Shown one piece after another: positions 39,429-48,829 of a stretch of 64,000 nt of DNA (within the stretch, counting starts at the first letter, position 1; each line of letters opens with the position of its first letter). The stretch is from NCBI RefSeq assembly GCF_024979315.1, contig NZ_JANLCK010000013.1, positions 22,361 through 86,360 on the forward strand, given 5' to 3'. A program made the translations under genes and the position numbers. The notes beneath the pieces were generated by a model that saw only the letters and a program-made list of their open reading frames with translations, had not been told where the DNA came from and did no database searches. The stretch comes from Herbiconiux oxytropis. GTDB lineage: Bacteria > Actinomycetota > Actinomycetes > Actinomycetales > Microbacteriaceae.

Positions 39429-41336
39429 ATGGCCAAAGCCACCCGCGACGACCTGCGCAACGTCGCTATCGTCGCCCACGTCGACCACGGCAAGACGACC
39501 CTCGTCGACGCCATGCTCACCCAGACCAACTCGTTCGACGCGCACTTCGATGCCGACGACCGCATGATGGACTCCAACGACCTGGAGCGTGAGAAGGGCA
39601 TCACGATCCTCGCCAAGAACACGGCGATCTCCTACACGGGCAAGCACGCGGGCGACAAGCCGATCACCATCAACGTGATCGACACCCCCGGCCACGCCGA
39701 CTTCGGTGGCGAGGTCGAGCGCGGCCTCTCCATGGTCGACGGTGTGGTCCTCCTCGTCGACGCCTCCGAGGGCCCGCTGCCGCAGACCCGCTTCGTGCTC
39801 CGCAAGGCGCTCGAGGCCAAGCTGCCCGTGATCCTCCTGGTCAACAAGACCGACCGGCCGGATGCGCGCATCGACGAGGTCGTGGGCGAGTCGCAGGACC
39901 TGCTGCTCGGCCTCGCCTCCGACATGGCCGACGACGTGCCCGACCTCGACCTCGACGCCATCCTCGACGTGCCCGTCGTCTACGCCTCGGGCCGCAATGG
40001 CGCCGCGTCGCTCAACAAGCCCGAGAACGGCACGCTGCCCGACAACGACGACCTCGAGCCGCTCTTCGGCGCCATTCTCGAGCACGTCCCGGCTCCGGTC
40101 TACGACGACGAGGCTCCCCTCCAGGCCCACGTCACGAACCTCGACTCCTCGCCGTTCCTCGGCCGCCTCGCCCTGCTCCGTGTCTTCAACGGCACGATCA
40201 AGAAGGGCCAGCAGGTCGCGTGGGTCAAGCACGACGGCACCGTGCACCAGCAGCGCATCAGCGAGCTGCTGAAGACGGTCGCCCTCACCCGCGTGCCCAC
40301 CGAGAGCGCCGGGCCCGGCGACATCGTGGCCATCGCCGGCATCGACGAGATCACCATCGGCGAGACCATCGCCGACCCGGAGGACGTGCGGCCGCTGCCC
40401 GCCATCACGGTCGACGACCCCGCCATCTCGATGACGATCGGCACCAACACCTCGCCCCTCGTGGGCAAGGTCAAGGGCCACAAGCTCACCGCCCGCATGG
40501 TGAAGGACCGCCTCGACCGCGAGCTCATCGGCAACGTGTCGCTGCGCGTGCTCGACGTGGGCAAGCCCGATGCCTGGGAGGTGCAGGGCCGTGGAGAGCT
40601 CGCCCTCGCGATCCTGGTCGAGAACATGCGCCGCGAGGGCTTCGAGCTCACCGTGGGCAAGCCCCAGGTGGTCACCAAGCAGGTCGACGGCAAGACGCAC
40701 GAGCCCTACGAGCACCTCACGATCGATGCCCCCGAGGAGTACCTCGGCGCCATCACGCAGCTGCTCGCCGCCCGCAAGGGCCGCATGGAGAACATGTCGA
40801 ACCACGGCACCGGCTGGGTGCGCATGGAGTTCATCGTCCCCTCGCGCGGCCTCATCGGCTTCCGCACCGAGTTCCTCACCATCACCCGCGGCACCGGAAT
40901 CGCGAACGCGATCTCGCACGGCTACGGCGAGTGGGCCGGCGCCATCGTGACCCGCAACAACGGCTCCATCGTGGCCGACCGCTCCGGTGTGGTCACGCCG
41001 TTCGCCATCATCGCCCTGCAGGAGCGCATGACCTTCTTCGTGAACCCCACCGAGGAGGTCTACGAGGGCATGGTGATCGGCGAGAACTCGCGCGCCGACG
41101 ACATGGACGTGAACATCACCAAGGAGAAGAAGCTGACCAACATGCGTCAGTCCACCTCCGACACGTTCGAGTCGATGACCCCCTCGCGCCAGCTCTCGCT
41201 CGAGGAGTGCCTCGAGTTCGCCCGCGAGGACGAGTGCGTCGAGGTCACCCCCGAGATCGTGCGCATCCGCAAGGTCGAGCTCGACGCCAACGCGCGTGCG
41301 CGCCGCACCGCCAACCTCAAGCGCGCCAACCAGTAG
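39429..41336 (+). CDS. typA: Ribosome-binding GTPase TypA/BipA
   Basis: A translational GTPase of 635 residues involved in ribosome assembly and stress adaptation, often at low temperature. G1 is AHVDHGKTT (about residues 16-24), G3 DTPGHADF, G4 NKTDRP, followed by EF-G-like domains III and V and a family-specific C-terminal domain with SPSRQLSLEECLEF-like sequence. The start is the ATG at 39429. Independent of the transporter operon; the gap contains a small GGTGGC/GCCACC hairpin. Confidence 0.96.
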   Translation: MAKATRDDLRNVAIVAHVDHGKTTLVDAMLTQTNSFDAHFDADDRMMDSNDLEREKGITILAKNTAISYTGKHAGDKPITINVIDTPGHADFGGEVERGLSMVDGVVLLVDASEGPLPQTRFVLRKALEAKLPVILLVNKTDRPDARIDEVVGESQDLLLGLASDMADDVPDLDLDAILDVPVVYASGRNGAASLNKPENGTLPDNDDLEPLFGAILEHVPAPVYDDEAPLQAHVTNLDSSPFLGRLALLRVFNGTIKKGQQVAWVKHDGTVHQQRISELLKTVALTRVPTESAGPGDIVAIAGIDEITIGETIADPEDVRPLPAITVDDPAISMTIGTNTSPLVGKVKGHKLTARMVKDRLDRELIGNVSLRVLDVGKPDAWEVQGRGELALAILVENMRREGFELTVGKPQVVTKQVDGKTHEPYEHLTIDAPEEYLGAITQLLAARKGRMENMSNHGTGWVRMEFIVPSRGLIGFRTEFLTITRGTGIANAISHGYGEWAGAIVTRNNGSIVADRSGVVTPFAIIALQERMTFFVNPTEEVYEGMVIGENSRADDMDVNITKEKKLTNMRQSTSDTFESMTPSRQLSLEECLEFAREDECVEVTPEIVRIRKVELDANARARRTANLKRANQ

Positions 41337-41389
41337 CGTTCACCGCAGAGCAGTAGCCCGGACGCCCGGGGATCTGGGATGATCGACAC

Positions 41390-41854
41390 ATGAAGCGTAA
41401 AGTCTCTGTCATCATCGCCATCTCCTTGGGCGTTCTCGCTGCCCCGGCACTCACCGGCTGCATCGGCAACCCCGTCGAGTCGATCGTGGAGGGTGCGGTC
41501 GAGCAGTCCGGGGGCGGCGAGGTCGACCTCAACAGCGACGGCGGCGTGCCCGACGGCTTCCCGAGCGAGATCCCGCTCTACGACGGCGAGATCGTGGGCG
41601 GCCTCGGAGCCGGCAACGTGACCGACGGTGGAGGCTGGACCGTCGTGATCGCCGTCGACGACCTCGAGGCCTCGTTCACCTCGATCAACGACCAGCTCGT
41701 GGCCGCGGGCTTCGAGTCGAGCTTCTCGGGCTTCACCGAGGGCACCGGCAGCGGCATGTACAGCAACGGCACGTACAGCGTGCTGCTCGCCGTGGCCGAC
41801 GACGGATCGGGCCAGAAGACGGCCACCTACATCGTCACGGGCGCTTCGCAGTAG
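41390..41854 (+). CDS. Small lipoprotein of unknown function
   Basis: A 154-residue protein with a lipobox LTGC, lipidated Cys at residue 24, then a Gly/Ser/Asp-rich segment and a compact domain (about 60-154) containing GFPSEIPLYDGEIVGG and a TATYIVTGASQ end. The fold resembles small secreted domains of Microbacteriaceae without an assigned role. The final 20 bp overlap the convergent MFS gene. Confidence 0.75.
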   Translation: MKRKVSVIIAISLGVLAAPALTGCIGNPVESIVEGAVEQSGGGEVDLNSDGGVPDGFPSEIPLYDGEIVGGLGAGNVTDGGGWTVVIAVDDLEASFTSINDQLVAAGFESSFSGFTEGTGSGMYSNGTYSVLLAVADDGSGQKTATYIVTGASQ

Positions 41855-43271
41855 GTCCTTCGGCGGCGGCGTCGGCCGCGTCGTCCGCCGCTCTCGTGGC
41901 CCGGGGCGCCACGACGAAGGCGGCCACGGCCACGGTCAGTGCGAGCACGAACACCGCCACGAAGCCCGATCCGCCCGCCCCCGCGCCCGCGCCCGCGTCG
42001 GCGCCGGCCGTCGGCCCGAACGCCTGGAACAGGATGCCGGCGATCGCGAGGCTCATCGCCGGCCCCGACGAATCCGCGATGTTGAGGGCCGACGAGTTGA
42101 AGCCCTGGTTCGCCGGGGTCGAGTTCGCGAGCGTGAGCACCGACAGCCGCGGGTAGGCGAGGCCCATCCCGGCGCCGGAGACCGCCCAGCCCGCGATCAC
42201 CACGCCGATCGGCAGGTGCAGCGCAGCCGCGAGCAGCACCACGCCGATCGCGAGCACCACGAGGGTGCTGCCGATCCGGAGGCTCACCCGGGCCGGGATG
42301 CGGTCGGCGAAACGGCCCTGGGTGAGGGAGACGGCGCCCCACGCGATGCCGCTCGCGGTGAGGGCGAGACCGGCCGCCGCGGCACCGAGGCCGTAGCTCT
42401 CGGTGAAGAGGTAGGGCAGGTAGACCTCGGCGGCGAAGAAGCCGCCGGCCAGCAGCAGCCGGGTGGAGACGACGCTCGGGAGCCCGGGCAGCGCCCGGAG
42501 CGCACCGCGCGGCAGCAGAGTTCTGAGCGCGATCAGCGCCACCACGAGGGCGGCCGCGGCGATCACGTAGACGAGGGCGCCCTCGAGCTCGGTCGAGACG
42601 CTGAGGCCGAGCACCGAGCCGGCCAGCACGATCGACCAGGCGATCCGCCAGCCGTCGATGCGCGGCCGATCGGCTCCCGCGGTGTCGGGTGCGCCGTTCT
42701 GCCTGAGCAGCCGGAGCGCCGGCCGGAGCAGCGTGGCGGCGGGCACGATGATCGCGACGACGCCGAGGAACACCCAGCGCCAGCCGAGGGTCTCGCCCAC
42801 GACACCGGCGAGGAAGGGGCCGACGAGGGAGGGGACGACCCAGGCGGCCGCGAAGAGCCCGAAGATGCGCGGCTGCAGGACGGGCGGGAAGACCCGGGCC
42901 ACGATCACGTAGAGCGCGACCGTCGTGGCACCGCTGCCGAGCCCCTGCACGAGGCGGCCGGCGACCACGAGCTCCATCGAGACCGAGGTGCCCGCCACGA
43001 TGAGGCCGGCCGCGAACAGCGCCACCGAGAGCAGCAGGGGAGTGCGGGGCCCCGTGCGGTCGCACCAGAGCCCCGCCGCGACCATGCCCACGACCGAGGC
43101 GGCGAGCGGAGCGGCGAACGCCACGGCGTAGAGGGCCGCACCGTCGAGCTCGGCGCTGATGGTGGGCATGACGGTCGTGACCGCGAGGTTCTCGAAGGCG
43201 GCCACGAACACGAGCACGACCGCGCCGACCGTGATCAGCCGGTAGCGCGAGGAAAAGGGTCCCTCGCTCAC
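41835..43271 (-). CDS. MFS transporter in the efe operon
   Basis: A major facilitator of 478 residues with 12-14 predicted helices; NVTTVMPTISAELDGAALYAVAFAAP-like helix 1 (motif VTTVMPTISAELDG) and DRTGPRTPLL after helix 2 resemble drug/proton antiporters. The GTG at 43271 overlaps the efeB stop (GTGA), so it is the last gene of the iron-box-controlled operon. The substrate is unknown; siderophore or metal export is a guess from context. Confidence 0.85.
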   Translation of the reverse strand: MSEGPFSSRYRLITVGAVVLVFVAAFENLAVTTVMPTISAELDGAALYAVAFAAPLAASVVGMVAAGLWCDRTGPRTPLLLSVALFAAGLIVAGTSVSMELVVAGRLVQGLGSGATTVALYVIVARVFPPVLQPRIFGLFAAAWVVPSLVGPFLAGVVGETLGWRWVFLGVVAIIVPAATLLRPALRLLRQNGAPDTAGADRPRIDGWRIAWSIVLAGSVLGLSVSTELEGALVYVIAAAALVVALIALRTLLPRGALRALPGLPSVVSTRLLLAGGFFAAEVYLPYLFTESYGLGAAAAGLALTASGIAWGAVSLTQGRFADRIPARVSLRIGSTLVVLAIGVVLLAAALHLPIGVVIAGWAVSGAGMGLAYPRLSVLTLANSTPANQGFNSSALNIADSSGPAMSLAIAGILFQAFGPTAGADAGAGAGAGGSGFVAVFVLALTVAVAAFVVAPRATRAADDAADAAAEGPTAKRP

Positions 43272-44584
43272 GCGAAGAGCGTCTCGCCGACGAAGCCGCC
43301 CTCGGAGGCGCCGGGCGGCACCGCGAAGACGCCCGAGCCGACGTGCCGCAGGTACTCGTTCATGGCGTCGTTCTTGGCGAGGTTCATCTGGATCGGCACG
43401 AACTGCGTGCGCGGATCCCGCTGATAGCAGATGAAGAACAGGCCCGCGTTCAGGCGCCCCAGGTCGTCGTTGCCGTCGACGAAGTTGTAGCCGCGGCGCA
43501 GCATCTTGGTCCCCGCGTTCTGATCCGGATGCGCCAGCCGCACGTGCGCATCCGTCGCGATCAGCGGCGCGCCACCCCGGCCGGTGGCGGCGAAGTCGGG
43601 CTCGGAGAACTCGGTGCCGCCGGAGAAGGGCGCACCCTCTCCCTTGGTGCGGCCCACGATCGCCTCCTGCTCGCGGAGCGACGTGCGGTCCCAGGTCTCG
43701 ATCGTCATGCGGATCTTGCGGGCCACGAGATAGGAGCCGCCCGCCATCCAGGCGGCGTCGCCCAAGGCATCTGCCGCCGCATCCGAGGCGGCCGCCCAGA
43801 CCTGCTCGTCGACCACAGCGGTCTCCTCGGCCTTGATGTTGGCCGTGCCGTCCTTGAAGCCGAAGAGGTTCCGCGGCGTCAGCTGGGCGGTCGTGGTGGA
43901 GCTCGTGCGGCCGAACCCGAGCTGCGACCAGCGGATGGAGGCCCGGCCGAATGCGATCCGGGAGAGGTTGCGGATGGCGTGCACCGCGACCTGCGGGTCG
44001 TCGCTGCAGGCCTGGATGCAGAGGTCGCCACCGGTGAACGTCTCGACGAGGGCGTCGGCCGGGAAGTGCGGGAGGTCGGCGAGGGCGGCCGGGCGACGAC
44101 CCGCGATCCCGAACCGGTCGGCGCCATCGGCCGACGTGAACAGCGTGGGCCCGAAGCCGATCGTGATGGTGAGGCCGGCGGCCGGGAGGCCGAGCGCCTC
44201 ACCGGTGTCGTCCGGCGGCGCGTCGTAGGGGCCGCTGACTGCGCCGTAGACGCCCACGGGGTCGCCGGCCGTCATGAGCGCCGCCGCGGCGCTCCAGTCC
44301 TGCAGCAGCTCCACGAGCTCGTCGCGCGTGATGTCGCCCACGTCGAAGCTCGCGAAGTGCAAGCGGTCCTGCGCGGGGGTGACGATGCCCGACTGGTGCG
44401 CGCCGAAGAACGGGTACACCGCCGCACTCGCCACGGCCGACGCAGCCGGGGGCAGGGCGAAGCGGTCGACGGCGATGCCGCCCGCCACGCCGATGCCGGC
44501 CCCGAGAGCGCCGGCCCCGGCAAGGCCGAGCAGCCCCCGGCGGGAGATGCCAGGGGCCGCCTGGGCCGGATCGGGTTCGGACAT
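43268..44584 (-). CDS. efeB: Dyp-type haem peroxidase EfeB
   Basis: A periplasmic-side haem peroxidase of the EfeUOB iron uptake system, proposed to oxidise ferrous iron or strip haem. A twin-arginine signal is present (SRRGLLGLAG at about residues 14-23). The Dyp signature GFKDGTAN lies mid-protein. 438 residues is typical. The gene lies 28 bp after efeO and overlaps the MFS gene by 4 bases. Export would use the Tat system whose TatB is encoded at 55735. Confidence 0.93.
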   Translation of the reverse strand: MSEPDPAQAAPGISRRGLLGLAGAGALGAGIGVAGGIAVDRFALPPAASAVASAAVYPFFGAHQSGIVTPAQDRLHFASFDVGDITRDELVELLQDWSAAAALMTAGDPVGVYGAVSGPYDAPPDDTGEALGLPAAGLTITIGFGPTLFTSADGADRFGIAGRRPAALADLPHFPADALVETFTGGDLCIQACSDDPQVAVHAIRNLSRIAFGRASIRWSQLGFGRTSSTTTAQLTPRNLFGFKDGTANIKAEETAVVDEQVWAAASDAAADALGDAAWMAGGSYLVARKIRMTIETWDRTSLREQEAIVGRTKGEGAPFSGGTEFSEPDFAATGRGGAPLIATDAHVRLAHPDQNAGTKMLRRGYNFVDGNDDLGRLNAGLFFICYQRDPRTQFVPIQMNLAKNDAMNEYLRHVGSGVFAVPPGASEGGFVGETLFA

Positions 44585-44612
44585 GGCTCCTACTGTAGGC
44601 CGGGCCCGGAGG

Positions 44613-45806
44613 CTAGCCGACCAGCGTCGCCGTGAGCCGGCTGAGAGGCTCGCTGAGGGCGCTCACGCCATCGGCGAGCTGCTTGACCTGGTCGGTGGAG
44701 AGCTCGTCGTAGTAGACGAAGCCCTCGTCGAGACTGCCGTACTCCGCGAGAGTCGACTCGAGGGAGGCGAAGCGGTCGTCGATCGTCGTGACGAGCTCCG
44801 GATCCTTCGTCTCGACGATGTCGCGGACGCCCTCGTAGGCCACCCGGGCGCCCTCGAGGTTGGCCTGGAAGTCCCACAGGTCGGTGTGCGACCAGATCTC
44901 CTCCTCGCCCGTGATCTTGCCGCTCGCGACCTCCTCGAGGAGGCCGATCGCGCCGTTGGAGATCGCGTCGATCGTGACCGTGTACTCCGGGTCGTTGACG
45001 GCGTCGTAGAGCAGCTGCGTGTCGGCCACGAGCTTGTCGGCGTAGTAGGTGCGCTCGTCGGCGGTCAGCGGCACGTACTCGGTGCCGCCGTTCTCCTCGG
45101 CGGTCGGCGGGAACAGGTCTTTCTCGATCCGGTGCCAGCCGGTCCACTCGTCCTCCGGCGGCACGTCGGCCTCGCGGAAATCGATGGCGGGGTCGAGGTC
45201 GCCGAACGACTCGGCCACCGGCTCGATCCGCTCGTAGTTCGCGCGCGTGATCGCGTAGAGGTCGGCCGCGCTCTCTCCGCCGGGCGCCGGGGTGTCGGAG
45301 ACGTAGGCGTCGACGAAGGTCTGGGTGCCGACGACGAGCTGGCCCACCTGGTCCTTGACGTAGGCGACGTAGTTGGCGGCCGCCGCGTCGACCTGGTCCT
45401 GCACGTCGCCGGCGAGCTCGACCTTGTCGCCCGTGACCGAGAACGAGGCGCGGCCCACGCCGTCGCCCACCATGCCGGGCTTGCAGACCGTGAAGTAGTC
45501 GCCGGGCTGGGCCTGCACCACGAGGTCGCGCGAGATGCCGGGGCCGACGTTCTCGACCTCGCCCACGATGCGCAGGCCGTCGTCGGCGAGGAGGTAGAAC
45601 TCGGTCACCTGGTCGCCGGAGTTGGTGACGCTGAAGGTGAGGGTGCCGCTCGTGGCGGTCGTGGCGCTCACCACGCAGTCGTCGGTGGTGGAGTCGACGG
45701 TGATGGCCGCCGTGTCGCCGCCGGCCGGGCTGTTCGGCACGCAGCCGGCGAGGGCCAGCAGGGTGATGGCTGCTCCTGCCGAGGCGATGAGGGGTCTGGT
45801 GTTCAC
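44613..45806 (-). CDS. efeO: Iron uptake lipoprotein EfeO
   Basis: 397 residues: a lipobox LAGC (Cys 22), an N-terminal cupredoxin-like domain (about 35-130) and a C-terminal imelysin/M75 domain with the metal-binding GWHRIE (about 223). EfeO is thought to bind ferrous or ferric iron and pass it to EfeU. The GTG at 45806 overlaps the efeU stop by 4 bases. Unlike proteobacterial EfeO, it is anchored as a lipoprotein, as in Gram-positive bacteria. Confidence 0.93.
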   Translation of the reverse strand: MNTRPLIASAGAAITLLALAGCVPNSPAGGDTAAITVDSTTDDCVVSATTATSGTLTFSVTNSGDQVTEFYLLADDGLRIVGEVENVGPGISRDLVVQAQPGDYFTVCKPGMVGDGVGRASFSVTGDKVELAGDVQDQVDAAAANYVAYVKDQVGQLVVGTQTFVDAYVSDTPAPGGESAADLYAITRANYERIEPVAESFGDLDPAIDFREADVPPEDEWTGWHRIEKDLFPPTAEENGGTEYVPLTADERTYYADKLVADTQLLYDAVNDPEYTVTIDAISNGAIGLLEEVASGKITGEEEIWSHTDLWDFQANLEGARVAYEGVRDIVETKDPELVTTIDDRFASLESTLAEYGSLDEGFVYYDELSTDQVKQLADGVSALSEPLSRLTATLVG

Positions 45807-46690
45807 GAGTGCTCCTTGATCGGATGGGAGGTGCTGGGGCTGGTCGTGGTGGTGCCGGTAGTGCTGGCGCTGCTGGGCTTCCGGCCGCGTCGCACCGCGA
45901 GCACGAAGAGGGTCATGGTGGGGATGAAGTAGGCGAGCCAGGCGATCATCTCGAGCCAGGTGGTGGCGGGGGAGAAGTTCACCGTGCCCTTCAGCAGGGT
46001 GCCGTACCAGCTGTCCGGAGGCACGATGGCGCTCACGTCGAACGCGAGGTCGTAGAGGCCGGGCAGGATGCCCGCCTCCTGCAGGTCGTGCACCCCGTAG
46101 GAGAGCACGCCCGCGGCCACCACGATGAGGAAGCCGCCGGACCAGGCGAAGAACTTCGCGAGGTCGATGCGCACCAGGCCCTTGTAGATGAGGTAGCCGA
46201 GCACGACGGCGGTGGCGATGCCGAGGGCCGCCCCGAGGATCGGCAAGGTGGTCTCGCCCGTTGCCTGCACGGCCGCCCAGATGAACAGGGCGGTCTCGAT
46301 GCCCTCGCGGCCCACGGCGAGGAACGCCACGAGCACGAGACCCCAGCCGGCTCCCACGAGTGCCTTGTCGACGTCGCTGTGCAGGGTGCCCCTGAGATTC
46401 TGGCTCGTGCGGAGCATCCAGAACACCATCCAGGTCACGAAGCCCGTGGCGATGATGGAGAGGCCGCCGCCGATGGCCTCCTGGGCCTCGAAGCTCAGGC
46501 CGTAGGTGCCGAACGTGAGCACGGCGCCGAGGGCGAGCGCCACGAGCACCGCGAGGGCGACGCCGGCCCAGAGCCGCCGCAGCACATCGGGCCGCTCGAG
46601 CTTCTGCACGTAGGCGATCAGGATGCCCACCACGAGAGCGGCTTCGAGCCCTTCGCGCAGGCCGATCAGGTAGTTGGCGAGCACCCGCAT
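45803..46690 (-). CDS. efeU: FTR1-family iron permease EfeU
   Basis: A seven-helix iron permease of 295 residues. The two REGLE-type iron motifs are REGLEAAL (about residues 12-19) and REGIETALF (about 135-143). The ATG at 46690 gives the standard N-terminus MRVLANYLIGLREG. First gene of efeU-efeO-efeB-MFS, with an iron box 17-34 bp upstream. Low-complexity Ser/Thr-rich tail at the C-terminus. Confidence 0.94.
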   Translation of the reverse strand: MRVLANYLIGLREGLEAALVVGILIAYVQKLERPDVLRRLWAGVALAVLVALALGAVLTFGTYGLSFEAQEAIGGGLSIIATGFVTWMVFWMLRTSQNLRGTLHSDVDKALVGAGWGLVLVAFLAVGREGIETALFIWAAVQATGETTLPILGAALGIATAVVLGYLIYKGLVRIDLAKFFAWSGGFLIVVAAGVLSYGVHDLQEAGILPGLYDLAFDVSAIVPPDSWYGTLLKGTVNFSPATTWLEMIAWLAYFIPTMTLFVLAVRRGRKPSSASTTGTTTTSPSTSHPIKEHS

Positions 46691-46706
46691 CCATTCATAG
46701 GAATTC

Positions 46707-46724
46707 GGTAAGCCTAGCCTTACC
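46707..46724 (-). promoter_or_regulatory. DtxR/IdeR-type iron box upstream of efeU
   Basis: On the minus strand it reads GGTAAGGCTAGGCTTACC: 6-bp perfect inverted arms, matching 12 of 16 positions of the DtxR consensus core I could align by eye. It sits 17 bp before the efeU ATG, so repression by an iron-loaded DtxR/IdeR protein is the expected control. It also lies 60 bp upstream of the divergent membrane protein gene. Confidence 0.85.
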
Positions 46725-46784
46725 AAGGATCGAGAGTACGACTCGCACAGCTTTTTGTCCACTGCGGCCGCGTATCCTGATCGG

Positions 46785-47204
46785 ATGCTCGCCGCACCCG
46801 ACCACGCGCCGCCCCCCGCTGCCGCCGGGTCGACCCGCGGCACGCGCGCCCTGGCACTCGTCGTGTCGTTCGTGCTGGGGGCCGTCTTCGGCATCCTGGG
46901 CACCGTCGTGCACCAGGTGTCATTCGGCGTGTTCGGGCTCTTCGACGTGCCCGTCGGACTGCTCGTGGCGCTCCCCGCCACCGCCCTCCTGCTGGCCGGC
47001 CTCCGGCTCGTCGCGCCCACGCGGCTCGCCGCGGTGCTCGCGGCCGCCGCGCTCGTCGGGGTCGTGGCGCTGCTCGCGCTGCCGAGCCAGGGCGGCTCGG
47101 TGCTCATCCCCGCCGACGTGACCGGGATGGCGTGGGTGATCGGGTCGACGCTCGTGGCCGTCGTGGTGCTCGCATGGCCCGAGCCCGCCCCGCGGAAGCC
47201 GTAG
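46785..47204 (+). CDS. Four-helix membrane protein, DUF6113-like
   Basis: A 139-residue protein with about four transmembrane helices (roughly 22-45, 48-68, 75-95 and 113-132). It recalls actinobacterial proteins labelled DUF6113 that often lie before fdxA, but that is from memory. The ATG at 46785 is chosen over an upstream TTG at 46755. The divergent iron box means it could be iron-responsive too. Confidence 0.65.
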   Translation: MLAAPDHAPPPAAAGSTRGTRALALVVSFVLGAVFGILGTVVHQVSFGVFGLFDVPVGLLVALPATALLLAGLRLVAPTRLAAVLAAAALVGVVALLALPSQGGSVLIPADVTGMAWVIGSTLVAVVVLAWPEPAPRKP

Positions 47205-47241
47205 ACTTGACCTCCCGGTCATCGAAGGGAAACGAACAACT

Positions 47242-47565
47242 GTGACCTATGTCATCGCCCTCCCGTGCGTGGACGTCAAAGACCGCGCCTGCATCGACGA
47301 GTGCCCGGTCGACTGCATCTACGAAGGCGAGCGTTCGCTCTACATCCACCCCGACGAGTGCGTCGACTGCGGGGCCTGCGAACCCGTGTGCCCCGTGGAG
47401 GCCATCTACTACGAAGACGACCTGCCCGAGGAATGGGCCGACTACTACAAGGCCAACGTCGAGTTCTTCGACGAGGTGGGCTCGCCCGGCGGCGCCGCCA
47501 AGGTCGGCGTCATCAAGCACGACCACCCGGTGATCGCGGCCCTGCCCCCGCAGGGCGACCACTAG
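47242..47565 (+). CDS. fdxA: 7Fe-type ferredoxin FdxA
   Basis: A 107-residue electron carrier with a 3Fe-4S and a 4Fe-4S cluster. Cysteine motifs are [13 protein letters not shown] (first cluster set) and [16 protein letters not shown] (second), as in mycobacterial FdxA. The start is a GTG at 47242. dapC begins 15 bp downstream, an arrangement conserved in many Actinobacteria, although the ferredoxin has no known part in lysine synthesis. Confidence 0.95.
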   Translation: MTYVIALPCVDVKDRACIDECPVDCIYEGERSLYIHPDECVDCGACEPVCPVEAIYYEDDLPEEWADYYKANVEFFDEVGSPGGAAKVGVIKHDHPVIAALPPQGDH

Positions 47566-47580
47566 CGGCGGGGCCGGACA

Positions 47581-48699
47581 ATGGCCCTCGGCGCCCTTCC
47601 CGACTACCCGTGGGATCAGATGGAGCCGTACGCGGCGACGGCCCGCGCGCATCCGGACGGCATCGTCGACCTCTCGATCGGCTCGCCGGTCGACCCCACG
47701 CCCGAACTCGTCCGCTCCGCCCTGGCCGCGGCGACGGATGCGCACGCGTATCCGCTGACCGCCGGCTCGGTGCCGCTGCGCTCGGCGATCGTCTCCTGGT
47801 GGGAGCGCCGACGGGGTGTCACCGGGCTCACCGAGGCGAACGTGCTGCCGACCATCGGCTCCAAGGAGTTCGTGGCGTGGCTGCCGTTCATGCTGGGTCT
47901 GGGCTCCGGAGACGTGGTCGTGCATCCCCTCGCCGCGTACCCGACCTACGCCCTCGGTGCGCAGCTCGCGGGAGCGACCGCCGTCGCCTCCGACGACCCC
48001 GACTCCTGGCCCGCGGCGACGCGGCTCGTCTGGCTGAACAGCCCGGGCAATCCGGATGGCCGGGTGCTGTCGGTGGCCGAGCTGCAGGCGGCCGTGGCGC
48101 GGGCGCGCTCGCTCGGTGCCGTGATCGTGGGCGACGAGTGCTACGCCGAGCTCGGCTGGGACGGGCCCTGGGCCTCGACACCCGTGCCATCGCTGCTCGA
48201 CCCTCGAGTGACCGGGGGAGACCTCACGGGCGTGCTCGCCGCCTACTCGCTGAGCAAGCAATCGAACCTCGCGGGCTACCGCGCGGCCTTCGCGGCCGGT
48301 GACCCGGCGCTGATCTCCCGCCTGCTGACGGTGCGGAAGCACGCGGGCATGATCCCGCCCGCACCGGTGCAGGCGGCCATGGTGGCGGCGCTCGGCGACG
48401 ACGCGCACGTGGCGGCGCAGAAGGAGCTCTACCGGGCGCGGCGCTCGGTGCTGCGGCCCGCGCTCGAGTCCGCGGGGCTCCGGATCGACCGGAGCGAGGC
48501 AGGACTCTACCTCTGGGCCACCGAGGGCCGGGATGGCTGGGAGACGATCGGGCGCCTCGCCTCTCTCGGCATCCTCGCAGGGCCCGGGCACTTCTACGGG
48601 TCGTCGTATCCGACCCATGTGCGCTTCTCCCTCACCGCGACCGACGAGCGGATCGCCGCCGCCGCATCGCGGCTGTCGGAATCCTCCAACGACCGCTGA
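47581..48699 (+). CDS. dapC: N-succinyldiaminopimelate aminotransferase
   Basis: PLP aminotransferase converting N-succinyl-2-amino-6-oxopimelate to N-succinyl-diaminopimelate. 372 residues from the ATG at 47581. The PLP lysine is in YSLSKQSNLAGYR, and LNSPGNPDGRVL is the substrate-side loop. The DapC assignment (rather than another class I aminotransferase) rests on the fdxA neighbour and on dapD/dapE 2.5 kb downstream. Confidence 0.88.
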   Translation: MALGALPDYPWDQMEPYAATARAHPDGIVDLSIGSPVDPTPELVRSALAAATDAHAYPLTAGSVPLRSAIVSWWERRRGVTGLTEANVLPTIGSKEFVAWLPFMLGLGSGDVVVHPLAAYPTYALGAQLAGATAVASDDPDSWPAATRLVWLNSPGNPDGRVLSVAELQAAVARARSLGAVIVGDECYAELGWDGPWASTPVPSLLDPRVTGGDLTGVLAAYSLSKQSNLAGYRAAFAAGDPALISRLLTVRKHAGMIPPAPVQAAMVAALGDDAHVAAQKELYRARRSVLRPALESAGLRIDRSEAGLYLWATEGRDGWETIGRLASLGILAGPGHFYGSSYPTHVRFSLTATDERIAAAASRLSESSNDR

Positions 48700-48829
48700 C
48701 CAGCGTGAGCGGATGCGACAGTGGGCTTCGGGTCACATTAGGCTGTATGAGGGTCAACGCGGTCACGGGTCATCATTCCTGCTGCGTCCCGCCAACGAAC
48801 ATCCAGGCAGGATCACTCAAGGAGGCGCC

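Noticed and set aside
44613..46694. A 693-residue EfeO, or a fusion with EfeU
   Set aside because: Both proteins have intact, separate starts with a 4-base overlap; the longer frame is a shadow of efeU.
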